64,000 nt of DNA from Bacteroidales bacterium (GCA_016936975.1 JAFGWU010000014.1:109556-173555), one strand, 5' to 3'; shown: positions 9,809 to 17,658, counted from the stretch's first letter. Translations and numbers: made by a program. The notes: generated from the sequence alone by a model not told the origin.

Positions 9809-9930
9809 CCGGTCTACTGCAAAAATAAAAGGTCCTTCAGGCGTTATTTTAAATTCTAAATATGGGATTTTAGTAACTTGTCAGACCGGAAGACATATTT
9901 TGGATATATTCAATATAGACATACACATAC
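9809..9930 (+). repeat. ~122-bp leader repeat, copy A
   Basis: This intergenic block is roughly 80-85% identical by eye to 16294-16416. Both copies begin CCGGTCT, share blocks such as TCCTTCAGGCGTTATTTT and AGTAACTTGT, then ATATTTTGGATAT, and lose similarity exactly at the cassette-like boundary GTTGGGC (9931). It holds a TATTTTGG box resembling a Bacteroidota -7 element, so a promoter role is possible. It is non-coding. Confidence 0.75.
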
Positions 9931-9937
9931 GTTGGGC
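9931..9937 (+). other. Cassette-like boundary site GTTGGGC
   Basis: GTTGGGC fits the GTTRRRY core of integron recombination sites. The bases TTGGGC are the exact reverse complement of GCCCAA at 10815-10820, just after the stop of the next gene. This is the relation expected between the start and the R'' box of an integrated gene cassette. The leader repeat ends at the base before it. Confidence 0.5.
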
Positions 9938-9971
9938 ATCATGCTTTAATCACCAGGAAAACAAACAATAA

Positions 9972-10793
9972 ATGATAAGAAATTCGAACGAAATAAAACT
10001 TGGAAGTGTCCAAGAAACATTGTTACTTCCATTATGGGGAAGAGCAATTGAATCACATAAAAGAAAACCTCTTTTAATGGATTCTAAAGCGGTTTCCATA
10101 ATGGATGGTATTTCTTACGATTTTACTGCAATTTCAAAAAATATTAATAATCTAACAAGGCATTCCTGGATTGCCAGAAGCATATACTTTGATAAAAAAA
10201 TAAAGTCATTTATAAAAATTTTTCCAGAAGCAACAATTATAAATATTGGTTGTGGACTTGATACAACATTTGACCGGGTTGATAATGGAACAATTCATTG
10301 GATTGATTTAGATTTACCGGATACAATTGAATTAAGAAGAAAGTTTATATCAGAAACAAACAGAAACAAGTTTATTTCTAAATCAGTATTTGATGCAAGT
10401 TGGTATGATATAATAGAAAAGAAAGATCATGTTATGCTTCTTATTGCTGGAGTGCTTTACTATTTTGATGAATCTGATATAAAAAAATTATTTAATGATT
10501 TCCATATTTTTCTTCCAGGAGTAGAGATTATTTTTGACTATGCCTCCAAATTAGGAATAAAAGTTTCGAATAAAATTGTTCTTGAAAAAGGAGGGATGGA
10601 TAAATCTGCATTTTTAAAATGGGGTATTGATAATATTCTGAAAATTGAAAAATGGGATAGCAATATAAAAGTAATTGACAATATGTTAATGTATAAGGAG
10701 TACAGGAAAAGTTATTCTAAATTTGAGAGAATGGGTATGACTATGGCCGACATATTAAAAATAATGTCATTAGCTCATATCAGAATAAATTGA
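9972..10793 (+). CDS. Leucine carboxyl methyltransferase-family (LCM) SAM-dependent methyltransferase
   Basis: A 273-residue protein similar to the LCM/COG3315 O-methyltransferase family, sometimes tied to polyketide synthesis but mostly of unknown substrate. Motif I for S-adenosylmethionine is IINIGCGLDTTFDRV (about residues 90-104), preceded by the family's RHSWIARSIYFDKKI segment and followed by WIDLDLPDTIELRR and LLIAGVLYYFDE. No membrane helix or signal peptide is seen. Base composition is far more AT-rich than in the preceding genes, indicating transfer. It sits alone, 40 bp after the cassette-like boundary and 22 bp before the R''-like box, so it looks like the cargo of a mobile cassette. 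Confidence 0.82.
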   Translation: MIRNSNEIKLGSVQETLLLPLWGRAIESHKRKPLLMDSKAVSIMDGISYDFTAISKNINNLTRHSWIARSIYFDKKIKSFIKIFPEATIINIGCGLDTTFDRVDNGTIHWIDLDLPDTIELRRKFISETNRNKFISKSVFDASWYDIIEKKDHVMLLIAGVLYYFDESDIKKLFNDFHIFLPGVEIIFDYASKLGIKVSNKIVLEKGGMDKSAFLKWGIDNILKIEKWDSNIKVIDNMLMYKEYRKSYSKFERMGMTMADILKIMSLAHIRIN

Positions 10794-10814
10794 TAAAATT
10801 ATTTTAGCACGAAC

Positions 10815-10943
10815 GCCCAATACCGAATATAAAACATAGCGGTTTCAGGGGTTTGCGAGGGTTTCATCCCGCAATAGCTTTTGTAACGGTGGATAGTGGA
10901 GCATCTCCCCACCCCGCTACATTTCATACCCGAACCGTTAGGC
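10815..10943. repeat. attC-like imperfect palindrome after the methyltransferase gene
   Basis: GCCCAAT (10815-10821) and GTTAGGC (10937-10943) sit at the ends like R'' (RYYYAAC) and R' (GTTRRRY) of an integron attC. The arms between them pair over about 30 nt: 10822-10842 against 10915-10936, sharing TAGCGG and CGAA blocks, with most mismatches being transitions that allow G-T wobble pairs. The ~129-bp length lies within the reported attC range. GTTAGGC would also be the boundary of the next cassette. Confidence 0.55.
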
Positions 10944-11016
10944 AGTATTGTTCGCAGACGAGACAACAACCATATTTGTTTTATATCTTAACCATCAATA
11001 TTTAAAATGGTCTACT

Positions 11017-12261
11017 ATGGAAATTCTTGGTAAATATGGTAAATGGAAATATATAGGAATAATAAATCCTATAATAATTGCCGCAATCACTATAATTGTT
11101 ATTCTCTCCTCCTGTAAAAGCAAAACAAAAGAACAAACTCTCGATGAGCTATGGAAAATCGCACATGAAATCTGTGAGAGCAATATAATTCTGGATTCCC
11201 ATATTGATTGGCCAGACAAACATCTCTCGTTCCCTGAGGACATTTCAAAAAAAACCACAAAGGGAGATTTTGATTTTGTCAGGTCTGAGGATGGAGGATT
11301 AAATGCTGTTCTATCAGTAGCATATATAAATTCAATTTACGGAGTTGATGAAGGGCGAATCATAGTTGATTCGGTAATAAAACTGATTTCTGGTTATGTG
11401 TATAATTATCCAGACAAATTTGCTCAAGCCAAGAATCCACATGATATTAATGAAAATTTCAAAAATAACCTCCTCTCGTTGCCATTGTGTCTTGAAAACG
11501 GAATGCCGATTGGTAACGATTTAAGTTATTTAAAACACTTAAAGGACAGAGGTATTGTATATATTACTCTTAATCACAATAAAGTAAATCAAATCAGTGA
11601 CTCTAACTTTGATGACAACCGAAAGTGGAATGGGCTAAGTCCTTTTGGGCTGGAAGTCATCAGGGAGATGAATCGTCTTGGCATCATGATAGATATTTCA
11701 CATTCAACAGACAGCACTGTCTTTCAAGCATTACGCTACTCAGTAGCTCCAATAATCGCTTCACATTCATCATGCCGGCATTTTACCCCCGGATTAGAAA
11801 GAAATTTATCAGATACTTTAATAAAAGCTATTGCAAAGAAAAACGGCGTTGTTATGGTCAATTTGTGTTCTATGTTCCTTGATTCAACATGTATGGAAAA
11901 CTGTAGTTATTTGCTGAACTGGTATCAAACGAATGGAGTGGATATGGATTCGGATGAGGGAATAGATTTTGCACGTAAATATGCGGAAACACACCAAATA
12001 AAGTCTAATTCAGAACAAGTAGTTGATCATATTGAACATATAATCAAATTAGCAGGTATTGATTATGTGGGCATAGGTTCTGATTATGATGGGATGGGGC
12101 CATCACAGCCAACTGATCTTCCTGATGTATCATCCTATCCTACGTTAGTTTTTGAGTTACTTAAAAGAGGTTATAAAGAAGATGATATTAAAAAAATATT
12201 ATCTGGCAATTTTCTCAGAGTATGGAATGAAGTAATTAAAACTGCAGAATCATTTGACTAA
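11017..12261 (+). CDS. Membrane dipeptidase (peptidase M19), lipoprotein
   Basis: From the ATG at 11017 this is a 414-residue renal-dipeptidase-type metalloenzyme (amidohydrolase fold, two zinc ions). It starts with a lipoprotein signal, a hydrophobic run ending ILSSC, so it is probably anchored in a membrane. Zinc and active-site blocks are visible: LDSHIDWP (H-x-D), MIDISHST, ASHSSCRHFTPGLERNLSD and YVGIGSDYDGM. All match M19, which hydrolyses dipeptides, often with a D-residue, and sometimes beta-lactams. A start at 10948 would add 23 residues before the signal and is unlikely. A promoter-like TTG-N20-CATATTTG lies at 10948-10978. The gene is AT-rich, alone, and again lies between cassette-like boundaries (10937 and 12283). 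Confidence 0.88.
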   Translation: MEILGKYGKWKYIGIINPIIIAAITIIVILSSCKSKTKEQTLDELWKIAHEICESNIILDSHIDWPDKHLSFPEDISKKTTKGDFDFVRSEDGGLNAVLSVAYINSIYGVDEGRIIVDSVIKLISGYVYNYPDKFAQAKNPHDINENFKNNLLSLPLCLENGMPIGNDLSYLKHLKDRGIVYITLNHNKVNQISDSNFDDNRKWNGLSPFGLEVIREMNRLGIMIDISHSTDSTVFQALRYSVAPIIASHSSCRHFTPGLERNLSDTLIKAIAKKNGVVMVNLCSMFLDSTCMENCSYLLNWYQTNGVDMDSDEGIDFARKYAETHQIKSNSEQVVDHIEHIIKLAGIDYVGIGSDYDGMGPSQPTDLPDVSSYPTLVFELLKRGYKEDDIKKILSGNFLRVWNEVIKTAESFD

Positions 12262-12282
12262 TTGATAGATAAGAATACAACA

Positions 12283-12347
12283 CTGCCTGATGCTGCCGGC
12301 CTCCCACCCTCTGCCTTTGCTTCCCGGCGTTGTCGGGTCGGTGGGAC
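12283..12347. repeat. Probable truncated attC-like element after the dipeptidase gene
   Basis: CTGCCTGA (12283-12290), 22 bp after the dipeptidase stop, matches seven of eight bases of the reverse complement of TTAGGCAG, the start of this cassette-like unit. A TCCCACC/GGTGGGA stem follows (12302-12308 with 12341-12347). No GTTRRRY end is found, so this copy looks decayed. Confidence 0.35.
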
Positions 12348-12463
12348 ATCACGAATAAATAACCGCCCAGCCAGGTGACCAGCAAGATATATCATCTCAA
12401 TCTTCCGGACTGACCGGGATGAAGATCAACGGGTTGTGCACCGGTTTTCATCATATTGTGTTT

Positions 12464-13654
12464 TCAGGTTTTGTCCTGTTTGAGATTCTTCGCATACCTT
12501 CTGAAGACCAGGAGATAGGCAATCGCTCCGAAGCCCGGCATAAAGAGAAGTATCATGACGAAGAGCATCCAGTCTCTGCGGGGGAGGTGCATGCGGGCGA
12601 TATCGATCAGCGACAGGATGGTAAGCAGGAACAGGAACAGGATGACGGCTATGGCAATGATGTCGTCCCGCTTCAGGACCAGCGGGCCCTCCGCCCCCGG
12701 GTTGACCATCTGTCGGTAGGCCTTCCACTGACCCGTATTGATCAGGTTGACAGCTTTGATCAGGTGCTGCATCCCCTCCGGGAGATCCCGGAAAAACCGC
12801 GATCCTTCAATAAAGAAGAGGATGGCCGCTTCCGGGTCGAGCAGTCGGAGGTAGGCCACCTTCCCGAACCAGCGGGCATATTTTCGGTAGGGTCCTGGCT
12901 GCCGCGCGCAATCCCTGAACGCATCCAGTGCCGGTTGCCTCTTTCCCGTCTCCAGGAGGACCAGTCCCCTGAACAGCGATATCGCCGGAACCCGCTCCTG
13001 CTGCGGGGAGAGCCTTCCGAACGTCTCCAGGGCTTTATCGTAATCGCGGGTCTCGAACTGTTCGATCCCGGATAACAGATCCCTGTAGATATCCGTTGGC
13101 ACTGACCGGTCGGTGACGGCCAGGTCTGTCACTTTTTCCACGTACGCGGCATACTGTTCGGGCGTGACGGTCGGCCGGGCAGTCAGGATAAAAAACAACC
13201 CGAGCGGTATCAGTATCCCTGCCGCCAGTCCGGATATCCATCTCACCGTTTTCCTCTGCAGAAATCTTTCAGGACCCGCTGTCCGGGATTCCCGGCCGGC
13301 CCCCGCTCCTGAATCTGACGGGGATCCGGAACCTTTTTTGAATTTGTGATTTGGAATTTGTGATTTCGTTCCACCCTTCCCGATCGCCGTATCAAGGTCC
13401 ACATGATGCACCTCCCTGTAAAACTCCTTCACCGCCTCCTCCGCTTTCTCATCGAGGGCGTGCCATTCCGGAGATTCTTCCATTTCCCGGAACCGGGCGG
13501 CTGCCGTTTCACAGTCATCCATCATGGTCCAGAGGGCGCAGGCCTCCCTGAGCCGCGGATCTCTCTCCATGGCTTCTTCGAACTCCAGGCGCTCCTCCGC
13601 CGGAAGAGTCCCTTCCAGATAGGGTTCGATCCACTCTCTGTAATCGCGTTTCAT
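12464..13654 (-). CDS. Membrane protein with anti-sigma-like N-terminus, TPR-like region and PLDc_N-like C-terminus
   Basis: A 396-residue protein encoded with, and overlapping by 4 bp, the upstream sigma factor gene. The N-terminus (YLEGTLPAEERLEFEEAM) has the form of an anti-sigma zinc-finger-like domain, but without Cys/His ligands. A membrane helix lies at ~140-160 (SGLAAGILIPLGLFFILTA), then a TPR-like segment (RDYDKALETFGRL), and two C-terminal helices with PGFGAIAYLLVFRR, as in the PLDc_N membrane domain. This layout and coupling suggest that it controls the sigma factor from the membrane. A low-complexity insert KSQIPNHKFKK near residue 100 comes from a 14-bp DNA repeat. Role in regulation is inferred. 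Confidence 0.65.
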   Translation of the reverse strand: MKRDYREWIEPYLEGTLPAEERLEFEEAMERDPRLREACALWTMMDDCETAAARFREMEESPEWHALDEKAEEAVKEFYREVHHVDLDTAIGKGGTKSQIPNHKFKKGSGSPSDSGAGAGRESRTAGPERFLQRKTVRWISGLAAGILIPLGLFFILTARPTVTPEQYAAYVEKVTDLAVTDRSVPTDIYRDLLSGIEQFETRDYDKALETFGRLSPQQERVPAISLFRGLVLLETGKRQPALDAFRDCARQPGPYRKYARWFGKVAYLRLLDPEAAILFFIEGSRFFRDLPEGMQHLIKAVNLINTGQWKAYRQMVNPGAEGPLVLKRDDIIAIAVILFLFLLTILSLIDIARMHLPRRDWMLFVMILLFMPGFGAIAYLLVFRRYAKNLKQDKT

Positions 13655-14259
13655 CGCTCTTCCGTTTTATTTAAAACAACATCCATCCTGAGTAACTCCA
13701 TGTAATCCGGATCATTCTGTATCCGGTCGATAAACTGTTTCCTGCACTTCTTTTTGAGGGTTCTGACCGCTGTTTCCGACCGTTTCATCCTTTCGGCGAT
13801 CGCACCGTTGGAGTACCCCTGGAAGAAGAGGTTCAGAATCCTTTTGCAGGCCGTCTGCATCGACAGCAGGACCCGTCTGACCAGTTGGAGTGCATGTTTC
13901 AGGTCGAACAGCTCCTCATAGGGCCTCGGTGCTGGGATCTCCTCCGCCTCCCAGAGACCGGTCATTTCGGGAACTGTTTCCGAATTCGTCCTTGACCTGT
14001 AAAAACGCAAATATTTATCGGCAATCTTCATGAAGTAGGTATTGATATTGCATTCCAGCCGGAAGCCGGGTTGATCGGCTTTACGGTAAATGATGGTCAT
14101 GATGTCGCTGAACAGTTCATACGTATTCAGGCCGGTAACCTCCCTGTTCCAGATCAGCCACTTCATTGAATTGAAATTGTCCTGAAGGAGCCTCCTCGCC
14201 AGGACAGGATCCCTGCTGCGGAGGGCGTTTACGATATCTTTACCGGAGCGGTGACTCAT
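13651..14259 (-). CDS. Sigma-70 family RNA polymerase sigma factor (ECF-like)
   Basis: A 202-residue alternative sigma factor. The N-terminal half matches region 2 only loosely (NTYFMKIADKYLRFYR), but the C-terminal part is a clear region 4 helix-turn-helix: LLSMQTACKRILNLFFQG then YSNGAIAERMKRSETAVRTL. This is the arrangement of Bacteroidota ECF sigma factors. The stop overlaps the start of the membrane protein gene (ATGA-type overlap), the usual genetic link between an ECF sigma and its anti-sigma. Target promoters are unknown. The gene reads away from the hypothetical gene at 14388, separated by a strong hairpin. Confidence 0.8.
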   Translation of the reverse strand: MSHRSGKDIVNALRSRDPVLARRLLQDNFNSMKWLIWNREVTGLNTYELFSDIMTIIYRKADQPGFRLECNINTYFMKIADKYLRFYRSRTNSETVPEMTGLWEAEEIPAPRPYEELFDLKHALQLVRRVLLSMQTACKRILNLFFQGYSNGAIAERMKRSETAVRTLKKKCRKQFIDRIQNDPDYMELLRMDVVLNKTEER

Positions 14260-14309
14260 AAAGATTTAAGGGTTAATGGCTGTTTTAAAGATACAATTTT
14301 TGCGGAAAA

Positions 14310-14341
14310 TTCCCCCGGTACTGTTGTTTTTCCCGGGGGAA
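14310..14341 (-). terminator. Hairpin between the 14388 gene and the sigma factor gene
   Basis: TTCCCCCGG (14310-14318) pairs perfectly with CCGGGGGAA (14333-14341) around a 14-nt loop. It lies just 3' of the gene ending at 14388 on the minus strand, so it probably ends that transcript; the following T-run (AATTTT) is weak. Confidence 0.5.
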
Positions 14342-14387
14342 GCAAATGCGTGAACAACACCGGTTCGGCCAGCAGGCCTGGCGGGTT

Positions 14388-15056
14388 TTACAGGTCAACA
14401 ATCACGCGGGCCTGGAAATAGGAGTCATGGAAATCCTTATTTACCGGCTTAAGCTTCTTCACGACCCTGTCAATCTTTTTGAGAAGGACTGTGTCAACCT
14501 TTTTGAAGAGCCCTTCCATCCTCTTATTGTCCATCACGCTTTCCGAAAAGCTCTCCTCCTTCTTCATATAGATGGCGTCGAACGCATCGATGAGCCGTTT
14601 CAGCTCAGCCAGGTCCGCCTCGCTCACCATGTAACCGGCCAGTTGCTCACTGTGCTTCAGGGCCAGGGTCTGTAAAGCGCGGGACTGTTCGAGGGTCGCG
14701 AAATCGGCCGACCTTCTTATATCCGTGTATGTTTTCGAAGAAGCCGCCTGCAGGTCAGGATTTTTGATCTCCTCTGCGTAAATGGCTATGGCTGCTGCGA
14801 TGGCACTTACGATTTCAGCAAGGTCGTGCTTAACCTGCTTTTTCATGGCGGTTAACTTACTGTAATCAAAATCGATCTTTTCCCCGATGACTTTGATCTG
14901 TTCCACCAGGTCCCTGAATTCCTCCACGGACGACAACGCCACCGGGTGATCGCCATACACATCACTGTTCTTATTCAGTACACCGATGATGTTCTGATAA
15001 GCGGTAAACTTGTTTTTGTACTTTTTCTTCATTTCAGATAGATTTAAATTAAACAT
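14388..15056 (-). CDS. Hypothetical helical protein
   Basis: A 222-residue protein that I do not recognise. It is predicted to be almost wholly alpha-helical and rich in Lys, Glu and Ala, with no signal peptide. One mildly hydrophobic alanine-rich stretch (EIVSAIAAAIAIYAEEI, around residue 85) could be a buried helix. Charged repeating segments such as EADLAELKRLIDAFDAIY suggest a helical bundle. An internal ATG at codon 9 (MKKKYKNK) is an alternative start. It stands alone between the sigma-factor operon and a 21-bp minisatellite. Base composition is moderate, unlike the AT-rich cassettes. Confidence 0.6.
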   Translation of the reverse strand: MFNLNLSEMKKKYKNKFTAYQNIIGVLNKNSDVYGDHPVALSSVEEFRDLVEQIKVIGEKIDFDYSKLTAMKKQVKHDLAEIVSAIAAAIAIYAEEIKNPDLQAASSKTYTDIRRSADFATLEQSRALQTLALKHSEQLAGYMVSEADLAELKRLIDAFDAIYMKKEESFSESVMDNKRMEGLFKKVDTVLLKKIDRVVKKLKPVNKDFHDSYFQARVIVDL

Positions 15057-15153
15057 TAATTCATCAACTTTTTATTTTAAGTGATGAACATTATTAGTTG
15101 AATTCAACGTTTTCAAAAAAGACTTCAAATTTCATCACGCTCCTGCTATTTTC

Positions 15154-15660
15154 CTGCAACCGTCCGACATTCCTCTGCAACCGTCCGACACTCCTCTGCA
15201 ACCGGCTGTCACCTCACAGAAACCGGTTGTCACCCCGCAGAAACCGGCTGTCACCTCACAGAAACCGGCTGTCACCCCGCAGAAACCGACTGACACCCCG
15301 CAGAAACCGGCTGTCACCTCACAGAAACCGGCTGTCACCCCACAGAAATCAACTTTCCAACCGCAAAAACCGACCTTCACCCCACTGAAACTGACTTTCC
15401 GACCGCAGAAACTGATTGTCACACCGCAGAAACTGACTTTCCGACCGCAAAAACCGACCTTCACCCCACTGAAACTGACTTTCCGACCGCAGAAACTGAT
15501 TGTCACACCGCAGAAACCGACTTTCCGGCCGCAGAAACTGATTGTCACACCGCAGAAACCGACTTTCCGGCCGCAGAAACTGATTGTCACCCCGCAGAAA
15601 CCGACTTTCCGACCGCAGAAACTGATTGTCAAACCGCAGAAACCGACCGGCACCCCACTG
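15154..15660. repeat. 21-bp minisatellite, about 24 units
   Basis: About 507 bp of head-to-tail 21-bp units such as CCGCAGAAACTGATTGTCAC(A), with divergence rising toward the low-coordinate end. There are no spacers, so it is not a CRISPR array. Because 21 is a multiple of three and the unit lacks stops, several frames stay open: one plus frame reads TPQKPAV-like heptads with no ATG, and a minus frame gives 172 residues of FCGRKVGFCGVTIS-like repeats. Neither has a credible start context or domain, so no gene is called. Confidence 0.9.
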
Positions 15661-16293
15661 TCATATTTTTCTTCTTAATTTCTTTTCGTCGGGACCCAGA
15701 AAAGGGTATCTCAGTTCCCGGAAAAAACTTTGGGGATCACCCCCGGTTAACTGCATCTGTTTTTTTACCCGGAAAACTTCTTCGGAGGCGGTTTAATTTT
15801 TCTGTTTCATCAATTCAAAGAACGCTTACTTTAAATTTAGGATCAACGGGTTATCCATTCCAAGCATTTGGTAAAAAATCTTCATATGTTTTAAAATATG
15901 CCGTTCAGGGCTCACAAAATTTTAAAAAACGACATAGTAAGCGCGGAAGAAAAAAAACTGGAATTTTTTGAGAGAAAAATCCGGTAAACGTCCGGGCAAT
16001 TCCTCATGTGATTCAATACAGGCAAAGGCTACAGAAGATTTGTACCGTTAAGCGGCACGGAACCGGATCATTGCCGGATCCTGTTTTTGTTATCTGGAAT
16101 GGTTCTAAATTTCACTCTCAAAATTTGCACAATTTGACACAGACATGCACAAAATGGACCATGGAAAAGGTGTTTGGACGTCATTTTTTCTGAGATCGGA
16201 GGAAAAAACTGAAGCAAAAACGGGTTTTCTTCCATGGCGTTTTGAAGGGATGATAAAGTAAGCATAAAAGCAATTTCCAGGAATCGTCAGCGA
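15661..16293. other. Intergenic region, no supported gene
   Basis: About 630 bp between the minisatellite and leader copy B. It has A/T-rich runs and only short open frames (60-65 codons) without recognisable features. I see no RNA gene or promoter that I can support. Confidence 0.6.
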
Positions 16294-16416
16294 CCGGTCT
16301 TTTGCAAAAATAAAAAGTCCTTCAGGCGTTATTTTTAAATTTAAATAAGAGATTTGTAGTAACTTGTGATATCGAAAGATATATTTTGGATATGGTCAAT
16401 ATAAACATATAAATAG
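16294..16416 (+). repeat. ~122-bp leader repeat, copy B
   Basis: Second copy of the block at 9809-9930. It ends at the base before GTTACCT (16417), which starts the next cassette-like unit. It contains an ATATC-GAAA-GATAT mini-hairpin and the TATTTTGG promoter-like box. The shared left edge is CCGGTCT; the sequences outside both edges are unrelated. Confidence 0.75.
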
Positions 16417-16475
16417 GTTACCTGCAAGGTAAACGGGACATAAATAAAATCTTTATTAACCAAATGAAATAAATT

Positions 16476-17558
16476 ATGAAAAAACTATTCTTATTATTTA
16501 TAATGATTACAATATCATTAGCATGTTTTCCGCAGAAAGGAAAATGGAAAAAAGCTCAGAAGATTAATACAATAGAATCTTATCAAACATTTTTGAACGT
16601 GTACCCTAATACTGAATATTCAGATGATGCTAAATTAAAAATTATTGAGTTAGAATTTGTAAAAGCAGAAAGGACTAATACTATCTCTGGGTATGAATAT
16701 TTTTTAAAAGAGTATGAGAAAAACGCTTATACTGAAAAAGCAAAAAGTAATTTGATAGAACTCGAATATAGGAATGCAGAAAAACAAAATACGGTAGAAG
16801 CCTTTCAGCAATTTATTAATAAGTATCCCTATAATGAACTAACTGAAAAAGCAAAAAGTAATTTGACAGAACTCGAATATAGGAATGCAGAAAAACAAAA
16901 TACGATAGAAGCCTTTCAGCAATTTATTAATAAGTATCCCTATAATGAACTAACTGAAAAAGCAAAAAGTAATTTAACAGAACTCGAATATAGGAATGCA
17001 GAAAAACAAAATACGATAGAAGCCTTTCAGCAATTTATTAATAATTATCCTGAAGTAGAATATACAAAGATTGCAGGAAATAAATTATCATTACTTTTAA
17101 ATGAGAGAAATGAATGGGAGAAAATAGTAAATAATCCTACACTTAATACTTATTCACTTTTTAAGAAAGAATTTCCAAATTCTAAAATGGATTTAACTGG
17201 TGATATGTTAAATAGGATGTCAAAGAATGCTTTAACTAGCGGTCATTATTATAGCAAGTCAAATAAAAAAATTAAATTCTTAATTGATATTTCTGGAGAT
17301 AGTGATTATTTGGTTTTAACAAGCGGAAAGAATACAATTATAAAGGATGGTGTTCGAATCTATACTGAACCTGGAGCATCTGGCTACAAGACTTATGAAG
17401 ACTCTACTTTCGACATTGAGTTCTTTAGTGATAAGGTAAATCCATTAGTGATAAATATAACTCATATAGAATACTCTCTAAACTTAGAATACGTTTCAGG
17501 TAAAGGTTATATAATAATTGAAACCAAAAGGGAAAACAAAATCTGGGATTTAAATTAA
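16476..17558 (+). CDS. Secreted protein with tandem 37-residue helical (TPR/BamD-like) repeats
   Basis: A 360-residue AT-rich gene. A signal peptide (MKKLFLLFIMITISLACFPQ) is followed by helical repeats of the YQTFLNVYPNTEYSDDAKLKI type, like the TPR-like units of BamD/YbgF-family envelope proteins. Three units of 37 residues starting at codons 92, 129 and 166 (ELEYRNAEKQNTVEAFQQF...) are almost identical at the DNA level, so they duplicated recently. The last ~120 residues are beta-rich, without a known domain or T9SS signal. A lipid attachment Cys (SLAC) is possible but not canonical. It is a lone gene 58 bp after the boundary TTACCTGC, whose exact reverse complement follows 36 bp after the stop. 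Confidence 0.75.
   Translation: MKKLFLLFIMITISLACFPQKGKWKKAQKINTIESYQTFLNVYPNTEYSDDAKLKIIELEFVKAERTNTISGYEYFLKEYEKNAYTEKAKSNLIELEYRNAEKQNTVEAFQQFINKYPYNELTEKAKSNLTELEYRNAEKQNTIEAFQQFINKYPYNELTEKAKSNLTELEYRNAEKQNTIEAFQQFINNYPEVEYTKIAGNKLSLLLNERNEWEKIVNNPTLNTYSLFKKEFPNSKMDLTGDMLNRMSKNALTSGHYYSKSNKKIKFLIDISGDSDYLVLTSGKNTIIKDGVRIYTEPGASGYKTYEDSTFDIEFFSDKVNPLVINITHIEYSLNLEYVSGKGYIIIETKRENKIWDLN
16749..17081 (+). repeat. Three 111-bp in-frame tandem repeats
   Basis: Units start at 16749, 16860 and 16971. The first two are nearly identical, and the third diverges after ~85 bp. They encode the 37-residue helical repeats of the surrounding gene; copy number could change by slippage or recombination. 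Confidence 0.9.
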
Positions 17559-17593
17559 AAGAAGGTATATCTTTATTATTTTCAGAAAGCCCG

Positions 17594-17658
17594 GCAGGTA
17601 ATAAAATGAATAGGACTCTAAGCGGCCTGCAAAGCCAGGTAATGAGTCCGTGTTGAAC
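17594..17658. repeat. Short attC-like element after the repeat-protein gene
   Basis: GCAGGTAA (17594-17601) is the exact reverse complement of TTACCTGC at 16418-16425, the start of this cassette-like unit. A GGACTC/GAGTCC stem follows (17613-17618 with 17644-17649), and the element can end at GTTGAAC (17652-17658), which fits GTTRRRY. At ~65 bp it resembles the short attC class. Confidence 0.45.

Noticed and set aside
15135..15653. 172-residue minus-strand frame of FCGRKV/FCGVTI repeats
   Set aside because: It is the antisense reading of a 21-bp minisatellite whose unit has no stops in several frames; no signal, start context or domain supports a gene.
15154..15660. Possible CRISPR array
   Set aside because: The repeats are directly adjacent 21-bp units without spacers, and no cas genes are present.
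16008..16193. 61-codon frame in the intergenic region before leader copy B
   Set aside because: Short, no signal, domain or promoter; composition is like the surrounding non-coding DNA.
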